Shown one piece after another: positions 1 through 12,300 of a DNA stretch of 64,000 nt (positions are counted from its first letter, which is position 1; each line of letters starts with the position of its first letter). Origin of the DNA: Phoronis australis (lineage: Eukaryota; Phoronida; Phoronidae); contig NMRA01000308.1 in assembly GCA_002633005.1 (NCBI GenBank), forward strand, positions 199,678-263,677, given 5' to 3'. The translations under genes were made by a program, and so were the position numbers. The notes below the pieces were generated by a model. It was not told where the DNA came from and made no database searches. It was given only the letters and a program-made list of their open reading frames with translations.

Positions 1-3000
1 TTAGAATGCAGTGGTAGTAAAATGTTCAAGTCATAGACATCTTAATACTATAGACTGGGCGAACGCGCTACTGCAGCTGATAACTTGACGCCATATTGGA
101 AAGTGTTTCTAGTCACGTGACATAGTTAATCACCGTGTAAACAAACAGGTCAAATTGCCCTTTTCAAAGCGCGATATCTAACACATAAAGAGACGGAAGA
201 GGGTGAGCGTTTTCAGAAACATGAAAAACGTGATGCAATTCTTACATGCGTTTTTTAAGTGTCAATCAGTCGATAGGGAAAATGTCAAACTAACAGAAGA
301 TCGCAACCAGTGGCAGATTCTCGAGTGGCCTGTGCGGCTGCACGCTTAACAATCCATTGTGAGTGATTTATTTTTTTCGCTTTTTTTTCAAGAGAAACAG
401 TAAGATCGCGCAAATTTATCATTTAATTTATGTTGCTCGAAGCAAGTACAGTATATCCAAGTGTATACAGGGATGTGCCGCTCACTCGGGTGGTAGGTAC
501 TTTCGCGATGCCCCAATACGCCTTGTCAGTATTGAAAAAATGTCCCCAGGTAACTTATTAATATTGCAATATGACCTGCGCCGCGTTTAATGTGGTCTAA
601 ATTTAATGTGAGCTACTGTGAAAAATGACCCCATTGGGGTCATATAAATAAATCACAGGTTTTCAAGATTCAGTGACTTCACCAGACATAGAGCAGTTGT
701 GAGCATGTGATAACATCTAGCTCCTTTGTTTACTGCCTAGCACAGTCTTTTGTCTGGTATGACAACACGCAGGTCAGTTATCTACCAGACTTATTACCGA
801 TCACATTGGAGCACAGTCAAACCCAGTGCGTTGGTACGTTCAGATAGAATAGATTGTCTTAACTTCGGTTGTAGTTGGGTGATTTTGGTGATTCAAAGAC
901 TGAGAGCATGATTAGTATTTGATGAGGAATTCAGAAATGTTATTGGTTTATGTTCAAACATTTTATAACTTGACATTTGTTCAACAGCACAGTCCAGTCA
1001 GGCTAGATATGATCTTATCGGAGATTAGAGCAATTATCAAACAAAAGAGAGCATACCCTCCAACTCTAAGTGCCAGAATGGACTTAATCAGTGGTCAGTG
1101 TTGGCTACAGCTGTCATCCTCCCAACTTCTTGTTGTGCTATACAACTGAGCAAGTTGAACTCAAGGGGAGAATGTCGTAATGTAAAAAGCAAAGAACAGA
1201 CTTCCTTTCCTGATCATCAAAATACAAATATTCTCTCACGAATGGTATTCCTCTGTCACGGATCTGAATTCTCTCCCGATCAAGCACCATACTGTGTAAT
1301 TATTTGCTCACAGAGATCAGCCTCGCTCCCACATTATTTCCAACCGTTCCTTTCCCTCCCTCGCCTTAATCTGATATATGTACTATACATCCCTCAGCCG
1401 AGAAATTTAAGATAAATTCTCTCACGCACGCTTGGCTTTCTCACAGTTTCAAATTCATTGACTTAGTAAGAAAACTTGTCTGCATTTGGAAGATTCTTAA
1501 CATGTGGCCAAGTATTTTGAATTAGTCTTCATGCAGCTAGTCAGATATTATATCCTGGCACTAGCAGTGCAAAAATGGGCAGTTGCTGGTTTGGGCAACT
1601 GAACGAAGAACTGTTAGAAAAATAGTGATTGTTTTCGCTTCAGCCCAGCTCCCACACATCATATTCTTGGTCTGCACGCCCTTTAGTATTTCTCCCTAAT
1701 TGTGGCATATATTGAAAAAGCAAGACATATACATATCCCTTGGCGCATGCCTCTCAGGTCATCCTCAGGCAGGCCTTTATCCAGGATTTCGAAAATAGGG
1801 TGTCCAAAATGGGGATCCCATATTCCAGGGCGTCCATGATTCCGACGCGTAACCCCCCACCCCCAGCAATCCCCCTAAACACGCAGATTTTTTTTACAAA
1901 AAATGCGTAGACCAAGGTTTCTACATCTAAGTTTACAAAACAGCCTTCTGTAGTGAGCACTTTTATTAAAAAAAACTGGAGACCAAGACTTTTACAATGT
2001 TATCAACCAAGTGTGAGCATAGCATTGTATATTTCTTCCTGCTTTGGAAAAAGAGCCACCACTGTGAGTCTTCATAGGCTTCCTAGTGATCATTACAATG
2101 TATGTATCCAAACTTGAAAGGTTCCTATTGATAGTGGGCGTCCATAGTGGGCGTCCAAATGGACGCCCTAGCACTAATGTGGACGCCCTAGAAAGGACGC
2201 CCAATGTATCATTTGGACATACGCTGCATAAAGGCTTGTCCTCAGGTCATCCCCAGACATAAACATCCGCGTATCGAACATTGTTGAAAGATAGTCTATT
2301 GCAGGTATCATATCTGCTTATCCCAACTCCCTGTGGCGGGGGAACCGTTGAATAATGACGGGACAGGTTTTCACGGACGTGAGGACATTTTTTCATGGGT
2401 TGGAAATTCTTCACATTAACTTTAAACCCTGTGAAAAAACTAACCAGGGTCATTTTTTACGGGGTTGTTACAGACCTTTATCCAGGATTTCGAAAATAGG
2501 GTGTCCAAAAAGGGTTCCCAATATTCCAGGGCGTCCATGATTCTGATTCAGTAAAAACACGATTGTCATTAATACCAAATATTTACTCATCATTGGATAA
2601 CAGCATATGCTGGTCAATAATTTTTAATTGATCTTATATGGTCTCAATCACCAGTACTGAGGTGAAAACCACGCATGGTCGCTCCACTTAAACTATGGTG
2701 GCAGAACATAAAAAACCTAGTGGCAGCAGCACTAAACTCTATGGTTGAACCAAAGAACCCATGACTGAATCGCAGGACCAAGAAACTCAACTCTTTGGCT
2801 AAAGGCATAGCACTGCAAAACCCCGGATTTCCTGACTGAGCCCATTATTGTCCTGTGTGACAACGCGAGCTGCATGTATCTGAGTGGCGCGCGCCCGCTC
2901 TATGTGATGTCTGTGGTTCAAGTGTTAAACATCCTGTTGCTGCATGCATTGTGTGTGGAAAAAAGTAGTAGAAATTTGTTAAAATTGGGAACGATAGGGA

Positions 3001-3389
3001 ATTGAATTTTTGACTTCCTCTTGCACAATGGTGCTGCAATTAAGCTCTTGATATATAACTCATTTCTCATTTGTTTTTAGCAATGCATTGCAGTAGTTTC
3101 TTCTCAGTTCTGTGAGAATGCACTTGTTTCACTCCGTCATATATACAAGGATGAATAGATGAAGTATTTGGCCCTTCTTGAAACAGTAATGCATTTGAAC
3201 TCCTGTGTGTCTGGTTTCAAATGCACTTATGAAGTGCTTAGAATTCTAAAAAATTTTGGTTTATTGTTATTAGTATTATTGGCTCTATTATTATTGTTGA
3301 AATAAACTTCTCCATTAATTTCTTGTTCTTGTGTCAGTAATGAAGTGAATTATGACAAACTAAAAGCGACCCTTGTTGGTTGACTTCAG
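1..3389. other. PDS5 upstream intron (no exon found)
   Basis: No PDS5 coding exon could be found here although about 630 family residues are missing, so this is read as a large intron. It holds a member of a dispersed repeat family (about 640-1160). It also holds a direct repeat of about 70 bp at about 1775-1840 and 2472-2545, sharing the phrase ATCCAGGATTTCGAAAATAG, with several GGACGCCC words between. Nothing else is recognised. Confidence 0.6.
640..1160 (+). repeat. Dispersed repeat family A, copy 1
   Basis: Sequence such as GTGATAACATCTAGCTCCTT, AACCCAGTGCGTTGGTA and GTTGTAGTTGGGTGATTTTG recurs with scattered mismatches at 42905-43365 (inverted), 43680-44420, 48690-48800 and 50805-51040. 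No long open frame survives. It is probably an old non-autonomous transposon; its ends were not defined. Confidence 0.7.
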
Positions 3390-6300
3390 AAAGAGATAAT
3401 CAAGAAGCTGGGGAACCCAACACAACAGAACCACTTATACACCAATACCAAGACCTTGTTGGAGAGGATAGCACCCCTCATTATTGATGGCGACGCAGTA
3501 GAGGCCCTTGTCAAACTAGTCAACGAATCAGTAAACGGCTTACCTACAATCTCTGAAGATGTCAGGAACCCAATTGAGTCGGGTGTAAAACTGTTGGAAG
3601 TGAGTGAGACGATATCAGTCGCAGTAGTCATGACGTGTTTGAAGTGATTCGCCTTGTGCACGTCATATTTGTGTACCGTTTTAACTAGCTCACACTGTTC
3701 AGGGTTTTCCTTGGGCACAAACTGAAACATTGCTCAAACTGCTTCATGTTTCTGCTTTGTAAAAGTCATTATTGCTAATTCATAGAAACTGTTCTTATTA
3801 ATTTCATGTGCTGACCATGTCATCTTTGTTTTCTCAGTAAATGAGTGAAAATATATTACTGTCCTGTCCCACAACATTATTTTTGTAAAATGTAGATAGA
3901 GAAGAAGTTCTGCAAAATGTAGATAGAGAAGAAGTTTTGTAAAATGTAGATAGAGAAGAAGTTCTGTAAAATGTAGATAGAGAAGAAGTTCTGTAAAATG
4001 TAGATAGAGAAGAAGTAATCTGTAAAATGTAGATAGAGAAGAAGTTCTGTAAAATGTAGATAGAGAAGAAGTTCTGGCTTTTCAAACACAGCTCAAGATT
4101 TTTAAACTTGCTGGTTGCTTTTCATACACGTTCCAGTCCTGTGTTTGAATGCATGTAGATATCGATGTTGTTTTGTCACGTTGTCATGTTTGCTTTAAGC
4201 AGACATGACAACTTGTTCTGGTCTTAGTTTTGTATATGTTGTATTTGCAGGGTATTTCCGGTGTCTTTCCCGGGGCCTTCAACACAGAAAGTATTTTTGA
4301 ATATCTTATGGGCTTCTTGAAGCATGAGGATGACGTGGTGGGCGACACTTCACTGCAGATATTTACAAATACGGCAAAAAACTTGCATAAAAATCATCCC
4401 AATATGTACTCGTAAGTAAAAGTGTTTCTTACAAAGGTTTATCTCAAAATAGTCTATGATTTGTATTGTGTTGGTTAGAAATGCCTGCAGCGCTCGGCGC
4501 TTATCTAAACGCCAAATCGCATTTGGCGTCCTGGCAAAAATCCCAGGTCGCCAAACGAAATCTGAGGTTGCCATTACTGAAAACACAATTTTCACCAACA
4601 AAAAAGGTCGTACAGCTGTAACGGCAGCCATTTTTGGTGCGATTCTCTAATTTACCCCCTACATACATCAGGGCTTGGAATTTTCCGCGGAAACGCGGAT
4701 TTCCGCTTTTTTCAAATGTGCTTTCCGCTTTTTTAATATTTCCGCGTAAAAAAATCGGATTTGATATAAAATTTCCGCGGCAAATTCCTTTCTTACCGCG
4801 GCGTTGCAGACAACGTTCACCTCGAAAAGCGGAAGTTGCTCTTTATGTTTCGGAGGAACGTAAATTGTCAACATTGCCGGGGCACCTGGGACAGCGTGGT
4901 GGGATTTTCAATGGCGTCTCGTGTTATTGTAAGCGCGGCGACAAATACTACCGCCCTGCAGCCAAAAATGTGTGGGTTGGGAGTGGACGGGCGAGCTAAA
5001 GGGACGCAGACACATGCTACTGATGGTGGTAACTTTTTTTTTAGTCCTCCCGATTTTTGTCGGGGAAAGGTTCACATTGACCATTTCAAGGCTGGTTATT
5101 GGGCATGATTTGGGCCGTAAAAGTTTCAAAGTTTCCGCGTTTTTTGTCATTGGTCATTCCAAGCCCTGATACATACATTCAGTTTTTATGCTCAATTTTT
5201 GCCAAACAATTACGACTTGTCTCTGTTTACTTCCTGTTGTAATTTGAACGTGGTGGCAAATGCGTTGAATTCATGGAATAAATGGAACAGTTGTGAATGG
5301 AAGGTAATGGATATGGGAACACTGTTAATAATTTCAAGTTTGGAACTCAACATGAACCTTGAAACGAATTTAGTGGGAAATATTGTCTGACTTTGATGCT
5401 CGCATTGGTGACTTGCAATTTTTGCCAGGTTGCCAAACACAATCTGAGGCCGCATCGAGCGCTGGCCTGTATGTTTTTGTCCCATTAATATCTTAAATAT
5501 GCTTTTGTCCTAGACATGCCTGCATGTTTTTGTCCCAGGCACACCTGTATATTTTTGTTCAAGAAATGCCTGTTTTCTGTTCAGGAAATTTTTGTGTAAG
5601 CTTTTTGTCCCAGCAATGCCTTTATGTTTTTGTCTTAGAAATGTCTGTATGTTTGTGTCCAGAATTGCAGCAGTGTTTTTGTCCCAGATATGTCTGTACA
5701 GTGTTTCTCCTGGGTTTTGAGTGCAGCGTGGTGGTGAATGGCCAAAACGAGGTGCAAAGCCCATTGCCGCACGCGAATATGAGAAGTGGGAGCCCCCTAT
5801 TGTCTGGGTTTCAAAAGGAGCGTGGTGGTGAATGCTTGACGCGGATGTGGAACCCGGCGCCACATGCGACCGTGGGATGAAGTGAGATCCTCCCATCAGG
5901 GAGGGGGGTTGAGAGACCTTCCCCATGGCAAAATTTGAAAATTAGATGTAATTGATTGCAGTTTGCTCATCATATTCAAGACCTTAACCCGAGCCTCATG
6001 TAGTGGAAGTGTCTGGGTAAAGGACACTTCGCAAGACAAATAAGCAATGAAGTGTTCGGCATAGTGTGATCTCTGTCGCACTTGAGTACAAAAAACAGTG
6101 TCAAAATTCAATTATCCACGAAGTGATAAACATAGAACAAAAAATATGTGAACTTTGTAGACGTAATAAACTAATTCGTGTTACGAAACTTCCGTTGATA
6201 TCGTCTTGCTAAACATAAATCAGCTGGCATAGCAGACCATGTATAATCCAGTCCATGCAGAGGAATCTGAGACTGGTTAACATTCATTATCGTCATTTGG

Positions 6301-9300
6301 GCATGGGGCTATGGTTGATTAAACAGTTGGATGTCACGCCCTGCAGTATAATTCACAATGTGTTTTTTAAACTCGGATATGATAAAATTAGTGAAGCAGA
6401 AATCTTACTGTTCCGTACTTCATTAGCGAGCCCTGGTGCTTTCCCACTTCAGAAAATTCGTATCGAGGTCGTTGCCTGGTCCCCGGCTGTATTTAAGTTT
6501 ATGTGCATTGTCGGATAACCAGGCAGAAATGAGGTACGAAAGGAGATTGGTGATTGAATGATTGTGTTTAACGGGGGCACAATTCAAGATTCCATTCTAA
6601 AATTATTATTTTTCCCTTTCGATCCACAGAAGGTGAAAGGTGTCGTATGACTTGTACTTACTCATTATTACTAGCAATCATTTTTACTTGCGATTCATTT
6701 CGCTAGCGATGATTTTTACGTGGCGGTGAAGTTTCCCCGTCACGATTATGTGTGTGGCGGTCAATTTGAGTATTATTTACGAGTGGCGGGGCCAAAAAGG
6801 AGCGTGGCAGGCCGCCCAGAAGTTTATACCCTGTCTAGGTTTTTATCCCAAAAATGATTGTATGTTTTTTTGTCCCAAGCATGTCTGTATGTTTGTTTCC
6901 TGGACATGATTGTTTTTTGTCTCGGGAATGCCTGAATGTTTGTATCTGAGAAATGCCTGTATGATTTTCTCCCAAAAATGCCTGTATGTTTTTTCCTAGG
7001 AATGTTTGTATGTTTGTGTCCCAGACATGCCTGTGTGTTTGTGTCCCAGAAATGCCTGTTTTTTGTCCCAGGAATGCCTCTTTGCTTTTGCCCAGAAACT
7101 CCTGTATGTTTGTGTCCCCCTCTGCATATGTCTTAGTGAGAAAATTTAGTATGGATTTTAATATTGTGCATTCTACATGACGAGAAACTATCTAGTTACC
7201 CTGCACCAAATGCTTGATGTTAATAAAGTATCTATTAAGTCTTTCTACAGATTATTATCGATGTTATTGTCAGGGCTCATATTCATCTGTGGAGTTGTAT
7301 AAAAGGAAGAATTATTTTAGCTATTTGCTATATAAGTATCTAAGTATTATGAGCTGTAAAGGACATTCTTTTGAGGATTGGTTTTGTAAGTAAAAAATGT
7401 TTATTTGCAAATGACCAGAGTTCTGTTTGCTTGTTCATCTTTCCACTACTTTCATTCTAATGGTATTTGCACATTTCTTTCGTAGGAGTCTTCTTCCTGT
7501 ACTACAGAGCCTGGCCAAGATAGGTACCCCTAGCCAGGCAAAGCACGCGGTCAAATGTATAGATGCAATATCTCCTGCCAAAGAAGCTATTTTCGCTCAG
7601 ATATTCGAGGTATGCTCTATTATTCATTTTTCCACAGATCTTATGCTGCGAGCATCTACATTATGGACTCATATATGGTTTGTGTAATTTGAGAGAATAG
7701 AAATGTGCAGGTCCTTGAGTTTGAAATATGATGGCAGACTGATGTACTTTAGATTCCTACTGTGGTCTGTTGATTACTTTTTAAAAGACCTTTTCTTAGG
7801 TTGTATCATGCACTATTTTCTGACCCTTATTTGATTCGGCAACTTTTTTGGTAATCTGAAGGTCTCATTTGGCAAGCTGACGTTATGCTTCACATTGAGC
7901 CCTGAAACATGAATTCTTTGTTTGAGTGTTGCGATGAAATTCGGTGATAAATATCATGCTAGAATGAGTTACATGATTTGCGCACTGTTCTTTGTGTTTC
8001 AAAAACTTCCGCTTTATCTCACCAGCACCTGACGACCAAGTCGTTGTCCTTTGACTCGGCCAATTACCGCACTGCACTAGTATCGCTTGGTCACATAGCC
8101 AGACTGTGTCCTGAGAAGATAGGCAGTGAGATGAAGTCTATAGTGGCCAAAAACATAGTCAAGGATCTACTGATGCAGGACAGAGTAAGTACAACTAGGG
8201 TTGGATACACCTGTGGGGGTGGGATTCAGTGTCATGGGGCTGAGGATGATACAGGGATGTGGAGGTGTTGATAGTGCTTTGAATCAATGGGGGTAACTAC
8301 ACTAGTCATAGTTGTTCAGGTGCCAGACTCCATATATCTAAGATCTTGTGGGAGTTGCTGCATGGTGCAGTAATGAAATCTGTCATTACTTACACTGTTA
8401 TAAATTCACAAAACACTTTGGCATGCACATCTCCTTCAGTGAAAAAAGATGACCAGTCAGAGTGCTTGGAATATTTTTGAGTATTTAAATGGACCTTGTA
8501 TGTACAAGGTAGTTATGGTTGTGCCGAGTCTGATGCTCAAATATTCTGTTATTATTGTGATGTTCAAGTAATAATTACATGTCACAGTATGTTGGGTGTG
8601 TGTTCCTTCTAGTGAGACTGGGCTTGGTTAACTTATGCCATCTGAAATACTGGGTCATGTAGTGGTACGAATACCATAGTATATTCTTATGAAGGTTTTT
8701 TGTTTAGGAACCCAAAGGTAAGAGCACAGAAAGCTGGTGTGCCGATCATTTGGTGTCTGAAGAAACACAAGCCAAGGTATGTTCTCACTTTGTACACGTC
8801 TGATTTAAATACTAAAAATTAGGAAAACGACCCAATATTTTCCTGTCTTAAGTGATATCGAGCTCTGGTTTTGTAACCGCATGCTCACGAAAGCTGTCTG
8901 GGATAACCCGAGTTTTCTTTCTTCTCCTGTAACTGACCCCTTAGCACGTGTGTTGCCGAAAGATGTTATTTGCAGTCTGGCAGGATTATTTATTTTTGTA
9001 CTGACACCAGTGAGCTCACAGGACATAAAAAGCAGAAAAAGTTTGTACCAACCTGATTTCACGTCTCCCTGGAGTGAAGGTGAGAGGAAACGGAAAGTTT
9101 TAAGGGATCCTTAACACTTATTTGACTAAGCTTTGTATTCCCTTTAGATTCTGGCCATGAAGTTGATGGTTCGCTGGCTTCAAGGCCTCAAAAGTGATTC
9201 CAGCAAGTCAGGTACATCCAGTATGAGACTGCTGCACACTATGGTCATACATGGCGGTGATCTTATGGAGAACAACAAGGTTAGGTGAGTCGTCTGGACA

Positions 9301-12300
9301 ACAGTTATTCAACAAGTGACCAGCGTTTGTCATTGTGGGTCTGCGCATTCCCAGAAGGTGATTTTTTGGTTGAGGGAAAAATTACTCAGTTGCTACTCCT
9401 CATCGACATTGCCTCAAGTAGTTAAAGTGTACACAACATGACTCTAGTACCTCAAAATAAATTTTATTATTATATCTTACTTGATTTCAGTGCCTTTAGT
9501 GCACAGCACATAAAGAAACACGCAAAAATTGAAAAAATAATAATTATGTACAACGTCATGGGTTGAACCCAAGTCGTTCGCCATACTGTTCGGATCAGAG
9601 ACAAAGTGTATAGAGTGAAGTGAAAGCAAAGTACATTTAGCGTCAAGAAGGTTCGTAGAGGGATTAAAAGATGTGTTTCCGGAGGCTGCAGCAACAGCAA
9701 CCAGGCTGAAAACGTCTCGGTGGTCCGAAGGACATTAAAGTTGCGCAGAAGTGGCATCGCTTCGTGTGCTGAACTAGAGTGTCATCATGGACCTAGCGAT
9801 TCGGTCCGGGGCCACTCTGTGTTCTGCCCACTTTGAGGACTCGTGTTTCGACTCCAGTCACAGGAGATGTTACGATGAAGGCCTGGTTCAATAAAGGACA
9901 ATATTTATCATTCAGAAACATCAGCTCTTAATTCAGGATCGTCGGTTGGATGACTGGGTTGACTCGCCAAGCCCGAGGCTGCTTCTCTCGCGGGAGGATC
10001 CAGTTCGTAAGGCTCAAAGTAGAAGAGTACGCAGCCTGAAGCACATTAAACTTGTTCGCGCTTTCGTGCAACCCCATTTCCTCATCCTGGCCACCATTCC
10101 CGTATGTTTTTTCATAGTATTCGTTCAATTCTTGCTCATAATCATCGTCGCTTTCAAATTCCCTGCTCCGCCATTGTTCAGTACTAGTCACTGATCTCTT
10201 GTGTACAATCCATGATGTGACCTGACGGGAAATGTGAAAATTGGCAAAATTGAAAGAAAAATCCAAATTTCGAGCTAATTACACAAAATAAACGTGGGTT
10301 TAGCTAAATTTTACGTCATACATTTAGTCTGTGGCCACTGGTAATTCAAAATGTGCAAAAATCCATGGTGTGTACTGTTAAAACTAACATTTTGGTGAAT
10401 CTAACCTTGGGGAATTTTTGGGGTTAATGAGTGGAATTATGCATTATTTTTTAATACTTTTCATGGTTGAATGAGGTCAGTATTCGGCCACAAATTCGAG
10501 GCATCAAGGTAGGTCCCTGCAATTTCAGAGCAATAAAAAATTATTCCACCTGTTTGGAATAGACAGAAATAGTTATTTGAGTATTGACACGATTATCTTG
10601 AGATTGAGGTTCCGTTCAAAACTGCACACTTGTATTTGAATACTTTTCAATCTGTTTCATAATGTTTTCTGTTGATCACACTTCCTGTTTATACAGATGT
10701 GTAATGTCAAGTTGCCATACTCTCCATTGAATTGTGTCCTAAAATATGTATAAGATAGTCATCCATTGGTTAATAGCTGAACGTTCATTCTTTGTTCTCC
10801 ATGGACTAGTTAGGTAGTCATCCATTGGTTAAGAGCTGAACGTTCATTCTTTGTTCTCCATGGACTAGTTAGGTAGTCATCCATTGGTTAAGAGCTGAAC
10901 GTTCATTCTTTGTTCTCCCTGGACTAGTTAGGTAAATTAAAATCTGCTGCAAGACTATTACTGCATTGTACAAGTGGTTGCTGAACACGCTTATTGTGTA
11001 ACTTGTTCTTGCTGGAAATGATCATAACAGTGCATTATTCTGTTGTGTTAACGTGATTTGTAATTGAACACTTATCATAAACAAAACACATCATTAAAAG
11101 AATGGTTATTTTTGCAGAAACCTTATCTATAGCTCTTACATCTTAATTATTTTGTAAATGTGGTTTCATCACGTACAGTACAAAACAAAAGTAAGCAGAC
11201 AAAATACTGTTCTCTGTCATGACAGCTAATTCTGATAACAGCGAAAATGACTGGTAGTAACTATTAAGATGGCAGAATTCTAATTGCAAAATGACTTAGC
11301 CAGCTTACTAACTTTAGAATTCTAATTGCAAAATGACTTAGCCAGTTTACTAACTTTAGAATTCTAATTGCAAAATGACTTAGCCAGTCTACTAACTTTA
11401 GAATTCTAATTGCAAAATGACTTAGCCAGCTTACTAACTGTAGAATTCTAATTGCAAAATGACTTAGCCAGCTTACTAACTTTAGAATTCTAATTGCAAA
11501 ATGACTTAGCCAGTTTACTAACTTTCTAATTAATTCGTCTTCATCTCACTCTGATGATGAATGGAACGGTCATGATGAGGGAATTCTGGGTCACTTTGTC
11601 GGAATACTTTTGACTTGTACTCTACACAACTGTTTGAGATTCACTTTTTTTAAGTTTGGTCAAAAACAGTAATTGTCAACGTCATTTCCTAGATGACTCA
11701 AGAACTACGTTTTATTATTTATCTGTCCAAGTTGATTATATTCCTGGCTGTTGTTGCAGTAAAGCTGAGATGGCGCGACTAAGATTGACAGCTGGGTGTT
11801 GTATACTAAAGATAGCCCAGGAGTCAGCCTACAGTGACTGTATATCTCCTGAACACTTCCAGGCAGTAGCACTCTTAATTAACGTAAGCGTTTGTAAATT
11901 GTTGGTCTTTTAATAAAATGTAATCTGTACGCATTGATGTTAGTATGTTGTGGTATAAATCATCTGATGTGCATGTTTTGTTTAAATTGATGTTCCTAAA
12001 TGTTGATCATTTTGATATGCCTAAATTACTGGGTTCTCTATAGTAAATGTTGTGGGTCATAGGTCGTGGGTTATTAGAAAATCTGAGTCAAGTGTGCACT
12101 TAATAGTTATAGAAAGAAGAAAACCTTTGTCTTGGTTAAGATTTAATCAGTTGTTATTATGGAAAAAAAACTATAGATTGGAAAAGGTAACGATTTTGCA
12201 TTATTTATGATGGAAGCAGTACCAATAAAATGGGTATTGTTCAAGCACTGATTCGTTTCCGTACATAGGACACATGCTTTCAAGTGCGTCTCCAGTTTTC

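Larger units (their letters stand above)
9480..10390. mobile_element. THAP/acidic-ORF element, copy 1
   Basis: This intronic segment matches 49090-49752 in inverted orientation. It carries a broken THAP fragment on + and an acidic open frame on -, converging with about 33 bp between stops. Both frames are preceded by a shared phrase: GTCATGGGTTGAACCCAAG at about 9557 on +, and a CATCATGGATTGTACACAAG version at about 10204-10223 on -. The similarity to copy 2 ends on the right near GTACACACCATGG at about 10370. The left end is unresolved. Confidence 0.7.

Noticed and set aside
3834-4089. Antisense frames of 83 and 70 codons
   Set aside because: Made entirely by the 27-bp minisatellite.
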